A DNA stretch of 64,000 bases from positions 1,779,586 to 1,843,585 of the forward strand of contig NZ_RJKV01000001.1 in the NCBI RefSeq assembly GCF_003751305.1, written 5' to 3'. Every line of letters starts with the position of its first letter. Position 1 is the first letter of the stretch. The notes under the pieces are model-generated. The model was not told the origin of the DNA. It did not search any database and saw only the letters and a program-made list of their open reading frames with translations. Positions 44,729 through 52,725 of the stretch are shown piece after piece. The stretch comes from Stenotrophomonas rhizophila (GTDB lineage Bacteria > Pseudomonadota > Gammaproteobacteria > Xanthomonadales > Xanthomonadaceae). The position numbers and the translations under genes are program-made.

Positions 44729-45688
44729 ATGGCCAAGCCTACCGGCTCCCGTCTCGTCATCTACGCCGCGCTCGCCGGCAACCTGGCCATCGCCATCGCC
44801 AAATTCATCGCCGCCGGCATCTCGGGCAGCTCGGCGATGCTCAGCGAGGGCGTTCACTCGCTGGTGGACACCATCAACGAACTGCTGCTGTTGTACGGCC
44901 TGCGCCGGGCCGAGCAGAAGCCCGATACCACCCACCCGTTCGGCTATGGGCGTGAGCTGTACTTCTGGAGCTTCATCGTCGCGCTGCTGGTGTTCGCCGC
45001 CGGTGCCGGGGTCTCGGCCTACGAAGGCATCCAGCACATCCGTAACCCGGAGCCGGCCACCAACCACCTGATCAGCTACATCGTGCTCGGCGTCTCGCTC
45101 GTGTTCGAGGGCGCCTCCTGGTGGATCGCACTGCGGGAATTCCGCGCCACCAAGGGCGCGATGGGCTACTTCGAGGCCTTCCGCCGCAGCAAGGACCCGT
45201 CCACCTTCACGGTGTTGCTGGAAGACAGCGCCGCCCTGCTCGGGCTGGGCTTTGCCCTGATCGGCCTGCTGGCCGCACAGTTGCTCGAGATGCCGATCCT
45301 GGATGGTGTGGCCTCGCTGTGCATTGCCGGCGTGCTGGCCGTCACCGCCTTCCTGCTGGCCCGCGAAACCAAGGGCCTGTTGGTGGGTGAGCCTGCGCAT
45401 CCCAGCGTGGCCAAGCGCATCCTCGCCGTGGCCACCCACGATGCGGACCTGCGCCGGGCCAACGGGGTGACCACGATGCAGATGGGGCCGGACCAGGTCG
45501 TCGCGATGCTGAGCGCGGAGTTCGAGGACGACCGCACGACGCCGCAGATCGAGGCGTGTATCACGCGTATCGAAAAGGCAGTGAAAGCGGAGTATCCGGA
45601 ACTGGTGGCACTGTTCGTCAAGCCGCAGACGCCGGAGGTGTTCCAGGCACGCAAGGCGGCGCTGGGCGATCCTCAGTCCGCACCCTGA
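44729..45688 (+). CDS. Cation diffusion facilitator metal exporter
   Basis: A 319-residue inner-membrane protein with about six hydrophobic segments. The metal site in segment 2 reads SEGVHSLVDTINE (His43, Asp47), and segment 5 contains EDSAALLGLG. Conserved THPFGYGR marks the loop after segment 2. The C-terminal ferredoxin-like cytoplasmic domain spans about 235-300. It exports divalent metals (Zn, Fe, Co, Mn; specificity unknown) against protons. The ATG at 44729 (MAKPTGSRLVIY) lacks a clear ribosome site; ATGs at 44696 and 44699 are alternatives. Confidence 0.9.
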   Translation: MAKPTGSRLVIYAALAGNLAIAIAKFIAAGISGSSAMLSEGVHSLVDTINELLLLYGLRRAEQKPDTTHPFGYGRELYFWSFIVALLVFAAGAGVSAYEGIQHIRNPEPATNHLISYIVLGVSLVFEGASWWIALREFRATKGAMGYFEAFRRSKDPSTFTVLLEDSAALLGLGFALIGLLAAQLLEMPILDGVASLCIAGVLAVTAFLLARETKGLLVGEPAHPSVAKRILAVATHDADLRRANGVTTMQMGPDQVVAMLSAEFEDDRTTPQIEACITRIEKAVKAEYPELVALFVKPQTPEVFQARKAALGDPQSAP

Positions 45689-45762
45689 TCGGAAAGGGCC
45701 AGCACGACGCCATCACACCCGCCGGTGGATGCTCACTCCACCCCACTCCCTCAGGACCAACG

Positions 45763-46023
45763 ATGCCCCACGCACGTCCCTTCGTTGTCCATGCCTTCGA
45801 GGCCGCCTACTCCTACACAGGCGCGGTCGAACGCATCATCGCGCTGACCGTCGAATGTGGCCCCTGCGGCACCACCTCCTCGGCAGATGCCAGTCTGATC
45901 CACCTGCCCGGCGGCGCACTGTTCCGCTGCCACCAGTGTGGCTCGCACCAGGCCATCAGCCACGCACGGCTGGATGCCCGCAACGACATGGCGCCGCAGA
46001 CCTCCAGCGTCGCGCTGCTCTGA
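45763..46023 (+). CDS. Small zinc-ribbon protein
   Basis: An 86-residue protein read from ATG 45763 with AGGA eight bases upstream. Two Cys pairs, C-G-P-C and C-H-Q-C, about 23 residues apart, form a probable zinc ribbon; the rest is beta-prone (LIHLPGGALFRCHQCG). I recognise no named family. It lies 74 bases past the metal exporter and 39 before the SRAP gene, with a hairpin in between. Function unknown. Confidence 0.72.
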   Translation: MPHARPFVVHAFEAAYSYTGAVERIIALTVECGPCGTTSSADASLIHLPGGALFRCHQCGSHQAISHARLDARNDMAPQTSSVALL

Positions 46024-46030
46024 GCGAAGC

Positions 46031-46049
46031 GGCCCCGAAAGCCGGGGCC
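46031..46049. terminator. GC hairpin between the zinc-ribbon and SRAP genes
   Basis: ggccccg / cggggcc with an aaagc loop. It lies between the stop at 46023 and the ATG at 46063. No T-run follows, so this may be a weak terminator or a structure in the SRAP leader. Confidence 0.4.
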
Positions 46050-46062
46050 ATGAGACAACGCC

Positions 46063-46806
46063 ATGCGTCGTTTTGCACAAGCCATTGCTGACACGGAGTC
46101 GCTTCCTGACGGACTTCCCGAGTCGCTGGCACGCGCCCTGGTCACCGCGCCGGACCACTACAACATCGCCAAAGGCGGCGTCGCCGCGCTGATCGCCCGT
46201 GACCACGATGGGACGATCGTCGTGGCGGACATGATGTGGGGACTGGTGCCGCGCTGGTCGAAGGAACCCGCCACCCCGTACACAACCGTCACCGCGCGCC
46301 TTGATCGCGCGCCGCGAAGCAGGATCTACGCGCAGGCGTGGGCGCAGCGCCCCTGCGTGCTGCCCATGACCGGCTATTACAAATGGGACCGTGAGCGCCG
46401 GCCCCCCTGGCCGCTGTTCGTGCAGCGCAAGGACGGGCGTGCCCTGCTCGCCGCAGGGCTGTGGGAACACTGGGAAAACGAAGATGGCCAGCAACTGGAC
46501 AGCTTTACGGTGTTGACCGGACCGAACAGCGCGATCCCCTCCCCACTCACACCGGACGGACCGATATTCATCGCGCCAGCCACCGCACTGGATTGGCTGA
46601 GTGGCGCCTTCAAGACGCCTGCGGCGTTGCGTGCCCGCACATCCACACCGGCGCTGGAGGCCTATCCGGTCAGCCGCGCGTTCCGTGATCCTTCGCGTGA
46701 CGATTACACCCTGTTGGAGCCGGTCGATCCGGATGCCGCCGCATCCATCGCTGAACCCCAGCAATGGGATGGCGATGGGTGGGATGAGCGCGATGCGGAT
46801 GAATGA
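46063..46806 (+). CDS. SRAP/HMCES-family protein lacking the catalytic residues
   Basis: A 247-residue protein with the overall SRAP fold: WGLVPRW, the beta strand AQRPCVLPMTGYYKW, and the LTGPNSAI segment. Classical SRAP proteins (YedK, HMCES) begin Met-Cys-Gly-Arg and use Cys2 to cross-link to abasic DNA. This protein begins MRRF with no Cys2. The NARAE stretch reads TARLD, the conserved Glu of G-F/Y-Y-E-W is Lys (GYYKW), and no His follows LTGPNSA. It should therefore not form a DNA-protein cross-link. It may bind DNA ends passively, or the residues may have moved. Confidence 0.82.
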   Translation: MRRFAQAIADTESLPDGLPESLARALVTAPDHYNIAKGGVAALIARDHDGTIVVADMMWGLVPRWSKEPATPYTTVTARLDRAPRSRIYAQAWAQRPCVLPMTGYYKWDRERRPPWPLFVQRKDGRALLAAGLWEHWENEDGQQLDSFTVLTGPNSAIPSPLTPDGPIFIAPATALDWLSGAFKTPAALRARTSTPALEAYPVSRAFRDPSRDDYTLLEPVDPDAAASIAEPQQWDGDGWDERDADE

Positions 46807-46953
46807 CGTGCAGCGCACGTGAGCATCAACCTTGCCCGTGCTTGAACAGATTCCGCGCCCGCGGCGGATTTCACCTTCGCGCCACTGCGCTCGCGTCAGG
46901 GTGGACATGCCCGGCAACACGGGCCCTCTCTCTCACCAATTGTGGAGTCAACC

Positions 46954-47124
46954 ATGGACAAGAATCGCACTGAAGGCGCCAAGAACCAGGTCAAGGGCAC
47001 CGTAAAGGAAGTCGTCGGCAAGGTCACCGGCAACAAGACGAAAGAAGTGGAAGGCAAGATCCAGAAGGGCGTTGGCGAAGTCCAAAGCGACGTGGGCAAG
47101 GCGCGCGACGACGCGCGCCGTTGA
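46954..47124 (+). CDS. CsbD-like stress protein
   Basis: A 56-residue, highly charged, Lys/Glu/Gly-rich protein (MDKNRTEGAKNQVKGTVKE...) of the CsbD/YjbJ family, abundant in general stress regulons but of unknown biochemical role. GGAG lies seven bases before the ATG. It converges with the TonB receptor gene, with a hairpin between. Confidence 0.9.
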   Translation: MDKNRTEGAKNQVKGTVKEVVGKVTGNKTKEVEGKIQKGVGEVQSDVGKARDDARR

Positions 47125-47138
47125 TGCTTGACCCCGCG

Positions 47139-47166
47139 GCTCTCTGACCCGTTCAGGGCAGAGAGC
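47139..47166. terminator. Bidirectional hairpin between csbD-like and TonB receptor genes
   Basis: gctctctg-a-ccc pairs with gggcagagagc (one bulged A) around a gttca loop, between the two convergent stops. No T-run is visible on either side. Confidence 0.5.
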
Positions 47167-47192
47167 GGCAGGCAGGAAATCAACTCCCCTGC

Positions 47193-50099
47193 TTAGAACT
47201 TCACCGACATGCGGGCCCAGTAGAACCGGCCGAGCACATCGTAGGTGGCGACGTCTGTATTGCCGTTGCCGCCATTGTTGGCGTAGTACAGCGGTGCCTG
47301 CTTGTTGGTCAGGTTGTCCACGCCCAGTTCGATGCTCGTATGCCACGGTGCCACGGTGTAGCCGACCTGCACGTTGTGGTACACGAACGACCCGATCCGG
47401 CGGACCACGCCGGCCTCAGCGGTATCGGCCGACAGGCCCTGATCCAGGTCGCTGCTGCCGATCCGGGTCTTGCCGACGTAACGTGCCCGCCAGGCAGCAC
47501 TCCAGTCGCCCTGCGCCCAGTTCAACGTCCCCAGCGCACGCCAGCGCGGGAAGTTGCCATACGCATAGGTGTACATGCCGCCATTGCGGATGGTCACCGT
47601 GCTGGGGTCGGTGGTATCAGGCAGCACGTCGTAACGCTCCAGGTAGGTGCCGTTCAGCCCTGCCGAGAACGTGCCCCAGCGGGTGACAGGCAACCGATAG
47701 GTCGTGTTGAAGTCCACCCCGCGGGTCGCCAGCGTGCCCAGATTGACGGTCGGTTCGGCCACATAGTTGATGGTGCCGTTGCCATTGCGATGGATCAGCG
47801 CGCAGAACGCGCTGGCCGGGTTGGCATAACACTGGTTCAGCACCGTCTGCGCCGATACACCGGTGATGGTGTCCTCCAGATCGATCCGCCACCAGTCGGC
47901 ACTGATCGACAGCCCCTCCAGCCAGCGCGGATCGTAAACGAAGCCCACGTCATACGACTTGCCGGTTTCCGGCTTGAGCTGGTAGCCCGCCACCTCGGCA
48001 CCGGAGGCCTTGCCCGAAATCTGGCCATCGGCCTGGTGATAGCTGCCGTTGGTGGGCACGTTGGCGCAGGCCACGTCGTTGCCACCGGTGTAGCCATTGC
48101 ACGGATCGTTGACCGTCGGGGCATCGCCCACCACGCCCGAATACAGCTCATTGATGTTCGGCGCACGGAACACCTGCGAGACCGTGCCACGCAGCAGCAG
48201 GTCCTGGATGGGTCGGTACTCGATGGATACCTTGCTGTTGGTTTTGCTGCCCACGGAGCTGTAATCGGAGAAGCGCGTGCCCAGGCTGAGGTTGAGCGAC
48301 TGCACGCCCGGCAGATCCTTCAGCAGCGGGAACAACGCTTCGGCATACGCTTCTTTGACGTCGAAACTCCCGCTCAACTGCGAGGCGCAGAACTCGATCA
48401 CGCCGCACAAGCCGTTCTCGTCACCCGTCCACAGCGCGTCGGCCTTGCTGGTGCTGGTTTCCTTGCGATACGACACACCGGCGGCCAATCCCACCGTGCC
48501 GGCCGGCAGCTCGAACAGATCCCCGTTGGCATTGGCTTCGAACTGCTTGACCGTATACACACTGGTCGCCACCGGGTTGACCACCATGGCCTGCAGGGTG
48601 CCCAGACTGGATGGGTCGTTGATGTTGAAGATGTTGAGCGGCGTGCAACCGGCGATGACGCTGCCGGCGCTGCCGCACTTGACGGTGCCATCGCCGTCCA
48701 GGAAGGATGGACCGACCGCCCGGTTGAAGGCGGCGTAGTCCAGGAAGCCGTAGTTGGTCGAGGTCTGCTTGACCCGGCCATAGTTCAGATTGACGTCCCA
48801 CCGCCAGGAGCTGTCACCAAAGCCACCGCGAAGTCCGGGGCTGATCTGGACGTTCTCGGTTTTGTACTCGTAACGGCGATTGCCAAGCACCGTGGCCCGC
48901 GTATTGAGATCGTTGTAGGACGTGCCAGTGGTGCGATCGGTGCCGAAATTGACCCCGAACGGGTTGTAGTAGCTCTGCGCGGATACCAGGAAGTTGTCGC
49001 CGTTGGCGAAGATCGGGATCGGGGCAATCACCGAGGCCGATTCGGTTTTGCTGAACCAGGTGTTGAGGTAGCCCTCGACGTTGTCGGTGAACCGGAACGT
49101 GCCCAGCGCGAAGGCGTTGGTGCGCTCCTGGGGCGTCTGCAGCAGGTTGTAGGGCTGATAGTTGTACGAGTCGTTGGCGGCGGTGTAGCAGTGGAAGTCG
49201 CCCGGGTCCGTCGCGCCGGACACACCCCCGTTCAACGTCACCCGCGAACAGCCGTTGCTCGCCGCCAGCGCACGTGATGCGGCCGAGCCGTCGTTGAAGT
49301 TGATCGACCCGGTGGGTGTCGCGGACGAACCCTGTTTGACTGCCACGCCGTTGCTCAAGTACAGAGCATCCTTGGAATAGTCCCGATTCAGCGCGGAAAC
49401 CGCGTCCAGGTTGTGATACGACACGCCAGCCACGATGCTGCCGCGATCCCAGGCCTTGCCACCGGTGAGCGAGAAATTGCGGCGATTGCCGTCACGTTCA
49501 CCACTGGTGCCGAAATCCGCGGTGAACTGTGCGCCCTCGAAGGTGTCGCGCAGGATGAAGTTGACCACGCCACCGATGGCGTCTGAGCCATACACCGCCG
49601 ATGCTCCGTCGCTGAGCACCTCGATGCGCTCGATCATGGTGGCCGGGATCGCATTGACGTCGTTGTAGGCAAGGCGCACGCCATTGACCAGCACGAGCGT
49701 GCGCTTGTCACCCAGCCCGCGCAGCGAGATGGTCGAGGCGCCGGTACCGCCGCCGTTGTTGGTGTTGGGATTGGTCGAGTTGCCTGCAATGGATGGCAGT
49801 TCCTGCAGCAGATCGCCGACCGTTGCCTTGCCGGTGGCGGCAATCTGCTGCTGGGTGACGGTCACCACCGGATTGGCGCTTTCGGTATCGACGCGGCGCA
49901 GGCGCGAGCCGGTGACGACGATGCTGTCCAGGGTCGTAGGTGCGCTGCCGGATGCGGCGGCCGTGTCCTGCGCAAGCACCGGCACAGCGGCCGCCAGCAT
50001 CACGACGGTAGCGACCGCGGTCGCGAGTGGGCGGCGGGCTGCCAAGGAAGATCGGGACAACGACAACGCGTGCGGTGCGGGGGACGGATGGGGCGTCAT
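47193..50099 (-). CDS. TonB-dependent receptor of the glycopeptide locus
   Basis: A 968-residue outer-membrane protein with a signal peptide (residues 15-45, ending VLAQ), then a plug with LDSIVVTGSRLRRVDTES, QEIAATGKATVGDLLQEL-like and VYGSDAIGGVVNFIL, and a large beta-barrel ending in terminal Phe (RMSVKF). The Oar-like plug beginning with the VTGSRLRR box is typical of Xanthomonadaceae receptors for peptides or carbohydrates. It is the last gene of the leftward glycosidase/peptidase train, with a 245-base upstream gap that may hold its own promoter and operator. Substrate is inferred from the neighbours. Confidence 0.9.
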   Translation of the reverse strand: MTPHPSPAPHALSLSRSSLAARRPLATAVATVVMLAAAVPVLAQDTAAASGSAPTTLDSIVVTGSRLRRVDTESANPVVTVTQQQIAATGKATVGDLLQELPSIAGNSTNPNTNNGGGTGASTISLRGLGDKRTLVLVNGVRLAYNDVNAIPATMIERIEVLSDGASAVYGSDAIGGVVNFILRDTFEGAQFTADFGTSGERDGNRRNFSLTGGKAWDRGSIVAGVSYHNLDAVSALNRDYSKDALYLSNGVAVKQGSSATPTGSINFNDGSAASRALAASNGCSRVTLNGGVSGATDPGDFHCYTAANDSYNYQPYNLLQTPQERTNAFALGTFRFTDNVEGYLNTWFSKTESASVIAPIPIFANGDNFLVSAQSYYNPFGVNFGTDRTTGTSYNDLNTRATVLGNRRYEYKTENVQISPGLRGGFGDSSWRWDVNLNYGRVKQTSTNYGFLDYAAFNRAVGPSFLDGDGTVKCGSAGSVIAGCTPLNIFNINDPSSLGTLQAMVVNPVATSVYTVKQFEANANGDLFELPAGTVGLAAGVSYRKETSTSKADALWTGDENGLCGVIEFCASQLSGSFDVKEAYAEALFPLLKDLPGVQSLNLSLGTRFSDYSSVGSKTNSKVSIEYRPIQDLLLRGTVSQVFRAPNINELYSGVVGDAPTVNDPCNGYTGGNDVACANVPTNGSYHQADGQISGKASGAEVAGYQLKPETGKSYDVGFVYDPRWLEGLSISADWWRIDLEDTITGVSAQTVLNQCYANPASAFCALIHRNGNGTINYVAEPTVNLGTLATRGVDFNTTYRLPVTRWGTFSAGLNGTYLERYDVLPDTTDPSTVTIRNGGMYTYAYGNFPRWRALGTLNWAQGDWSAAWRARYVGKTRIGSSDLDQGLSADTAEAGVVRRIGSFVYHNVQVGYTVAPWHTSIELGVDNLTNKQAPLYYANNGGNGNTDVATYDVLGRFYWARMSVKF

Positions 50100-50240
50100 G
50101 GCGGAGTTCCTCGGTCATGTGCAGGCCAGCGGTATCGAGGGGCAACAGTCCCCCGCACCGGCATGCGCCAGTAAATCGGTTCGATGGGGCTTGCGAGCTG
50201 GCGTTCCACACCAGGGCGCACATGGGCAGACGGTGTTTGG

Positions 50241-50262
50241 ATGCCTACAACGTTTTCATCTC
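50241..50262 (-). promoter_or_regulatory. Candidate LacI-family-like operator/promoter upstream of the TonB receptor
   Basis: Read on the minus strand the stretch is GATGAAAACGTTGTAGGCAT. TGAAAACGTT resembles the half-site of LacI-type operators (palindrome centred on CG; about four of the five inner pairs match). A TTGTGA lies about 16 bases upstream of TTGTAG, so the operator would overlap a promoter. No regulator gene is adjacent. Confidence 0.3.
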
Positions 50263-50344
50263 ACGGTCACAATGTGCCGGGTGGCTGGACCTGGCGTCTT
50301 GTCGCATTTATCGCGTCTGGATGCGGAATAAGGCATGGCGCACC

Positions 50345-52714
50345 TCATGCAGGCATGAGCCAGCCACCGAACAACGGTCCGGCGGTGTCACCGTGCTGGG
50401 GCTCGACGCGGAAGGTCAACGGCTGGCCCGTGCGGGTCAGAGCATGCGGCAGCGGGTAATCACGGTCGACGAAGTCGATCACCTGCCCGCGCTCCACCGC
50501 CACCTCGACCGCCAGCGCCCCATTGACGAGGATGTTGAAGCGGCCCTTGTCGCTACCCCAGAAGCGCAGTCGCAGGACCAAGGGCTGTGTACTGCCCTTC
50601 ATCACGAACGTGACGAATCCCTTGCCGCGTACATCGCGGCATTGCTGACGCCGGTAGGCCGCAGCGAACGAGGTGTCGCTGGTCAGGCGATGGTCTTTCT
50701 CCGAGGCCTCGTTGCCGAACTGGATCATGTCCACCGCACTGGCCTGAAGCTCAGCATGCTCGGCCTTGGCGCGATCCCGGCGCTGCGCTTCTTCCGCCCA
50801 CTGGGCCGGGTCCATGCGCTTGAAGTACAGCGCGCTGCGACGGTCGTGCTGGGCGTAGAACGGGGAAAACTCCAGCGCCCGCGGGCGGGTGGTACTGGCC
50901 AGAAAGCGGGTGGGCTCGCGCAGCGCGACAAAGCCGGACAATGGAGACACGTCCGCCACCAGGGCAGGATCCAGCGCGTCGTACGGCGTTGCGGCCGGGC
51001 CCAGATCGGCGGCCAGTGCCAGTGGGCCGCGCATGACCACCACCGTGTCCGGGTCGCCAGCGGCGGGCTCCAGACGCAGCGGCATGTCCAGCGCCAATTC
51101 GACCACATCACCGGCCTTCCAGCGCCGTTCCAGCGCGATGTACCCCTCCTTCGGCGTGGCCGACACGGTCCGCCCATTGAGCTTCAGCGCATGCCGTCCG
51201 TCGGCCCACGCCGGGATACGCAGCATCAAACGCCGGGGGGCTTTTTCGTCAGCGCGGGTCACCTGCACGCGTACGTTGCCGGTGTGCGGAACGTCGCTGT
51301 CCAGCTCCAGCGCCAACCCGCCCTCCTTCCAGTCCAGCTGCGAGGGGATGTAGAGGTTCACGTACAGCGACTGACCGTCATGCCAGTAGATCGAGTCACC
51401 AAACTGCGCGTGCGCTTCCATGCCGCTGCCCACACAGCACCAGAAGGAATCGAACGCGTCGGAGAAACCCCGCTCGGCACCGGTGATCATCGGCGTCATG
51501 TAGGTGAACATGCCCGTCTCGGGATGCTGCGCCGCCATGGTGTGGTTGAGCAGCGTGCGTTCGTAGTAATCGAAGTAGCGCGCCTGTGGCGTCCACTGGT
51601 ACAGATGCCGGGTCAGCTTGAGCATGTTGTAGCTGTTGCAGTGCTCGCAGGTCTGCTCGGTGAGGAAGGCGGCGATGGTGTCAGGCTGCTGGAAGTACTC
51701 GCGGTCGGCATTGCCGCCGATCACGTAGCTGTAGTGGCCGGTGACCGTCTCCCAGAAGAACCGTGCCGCCGCAGCGCTGTCTGCGTCACCGGTGACCTCG
51801 AACTGACGTGCCTCGCCGATGAACTTGGGCACCTGGGTATTGGCGTGGTGATGCGGAAGATCGTCCTTGCCGGCAATGGCCTGATCGACGATTCCTTCAT
51901 GCCGGAGGCGCTTGCCGATCGCGATCCAGCGCGAATTGCCGGTGCGCGCGCCAAGCTCGATGTAGGATTCATTGATTCCGCCGAATTCGGTGGCCAGCAG
52001 CGACTGCATCTGCGCGTGGTCGAGCGCGTCGAACACGCCGGCGAGGTACGCCGCCAACGGCTCCAGCACCTGCAGTGCCTGGAGGGTGTCGGCCAGCGCA
52101 TCGGCGTCCAGCAGCCCGGCGAACAGCTTGTGCACGGTGTACAGCGGCGACCAGCTGCCGTTGATGTTGAACTTGCTGCCATTCACCGCGCCGGCGCGCA
52201 CACTCTCGAACACGCTCTTGCCGCCGACGATCTCGCCCGCATCGGTCTTGCGGGTCAGCCCGCCGACATAGCCATCCGGATCCTGCGCCTGGGCCCGCGC
52301 CAGCTCGGCCACGATGTACTCGATGCGTTGCTTGACCTGGGCGTCCCCGGTCTGCGCATACAGTTTGGACAGCGCGCTGAGGTAATGGCCCAGCGTGTGC
52401 CCGGCGATGGTGTCGCCTTCCCAGCCACCATACACGTCGCCTTTCGGCGGCAGCCCCGCGTACTGAAGGAAGTTGTGCAGCAGCCGATCCGGTTCCAGTT
52501 CAAACAGATAGCGGCGGTTGACCAGCAGTGAGTCCAGGAAGATCGATGGCGTCAGCCGGACCGCCTGCAATGGCAGCGCGGTGACCGTGCCTGCGACCGA
52601 TGCTGCCACCTCCAGCGGAAAGCGCAGCATGCCGGCGGCGGCGGCCAGCGCGCTCCATTGCAGGAAACGGCGACGCGACGGATCAATCGTGATGTCAGGA
52701 TGGAGTGCGGGCAT
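50345..52714 (-). CDS. GH127 beta-L-arabinofuranosidase (DUF1680), Tat-exported
   Basis: A 789-residue protein with a twin-arginine signal (SRRRFLQWSALAAAAGM, residues 13-29). It has an (alpha/alpha)6 catalytic domain. The GH127 zinc/cysteine site is visible: Glu357 and Cys359 in TCEHCNSYNM, and Cys426/Cys427 in FWCCVGSGMEAH, where the first of the pair is the catalytic cysteine nucleophile in the family. Glu339 (DREYF) is the likely acid/base. The C-terminal beta domain is as in DUF1680 proteins. It removes terminal beta-L-arabinofuranose, as found on hydroxyproline-linked arabinans. It follows the toroid protein gene by 11 bases. Confidence 0.92.
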   Translation of the reverse strand: MPALHPDITIDPSRRRFLQWSALAAAAGMLRFPLEVAASVAGTVTALPLQAVRLTPSIFLDSLLVNRRYLFELEPDRLLHNFLQYAGLPPKGDVYGGWEGDTIAGHTLGHYLSALSKLYAQTGDAQVKQRIEYIVAELARAQAQDPDGYVGGLTRKTDAGEIVGGKSVFESVRAGAVNGSKFNINGSWSPLYTVHKLFAGLLDADALADTLQALQVLEPLAAYLAGVFDALDHAQMQSLLATEFGGINESYIELGARTGNSRWIAIGKRLRHEGIVDQAIAGKDDLPHHHANTQVPKFIGEARQFEVTGDADSAAAARFFWETVTGHYSYVIGGNADREYFQQPDTIAAFLTEQTCEHCNSYNMLKLTRHLYQWTPQARYFDYYERTLLNHTMAAQHPETGMFTYMTPMITGAERGFSDAFDSFWCCVGSGMEAHAQFGDSIYWHDGQSLYVNLYIPSQLDWKEGGLALELDSDVPHTGNVRVQVTRADEKAPRRLMLRIPAWADGRHALKLNGRTVSATPKEGYIALERRWKAGDVVELALDMPLRLEPAAGDPDTVVVMRGPLALAADLGPAATPYDALDPALVADVSPLSGFVALREPTRFLASTTRPRALEFSPFYAQHDRRSALYFKRMDPAQWAEEAQRRDRAKAEHAELQASAVDMIQFGNEASEKDHRLTSDTSFAAAYRRQQCRDVRGKGFVTFVMKGSTQPLVLRLRFWGSDKGRFNILVNGALAVEVAVERGQVIDFVDRDYPLPHALTRTGQPLTFRVEPQHGDTAGPLFGGWLMPA

Positions 52715-52725
52715 GGGCGGCGTCC

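Noticed and set aside
47340-49277. A 645-codon plus-strand frame across the TonB receptor
   Set aside because: Shadow of the receptor gene; the opposite strand has a clear signal peptide, plug and barrel.
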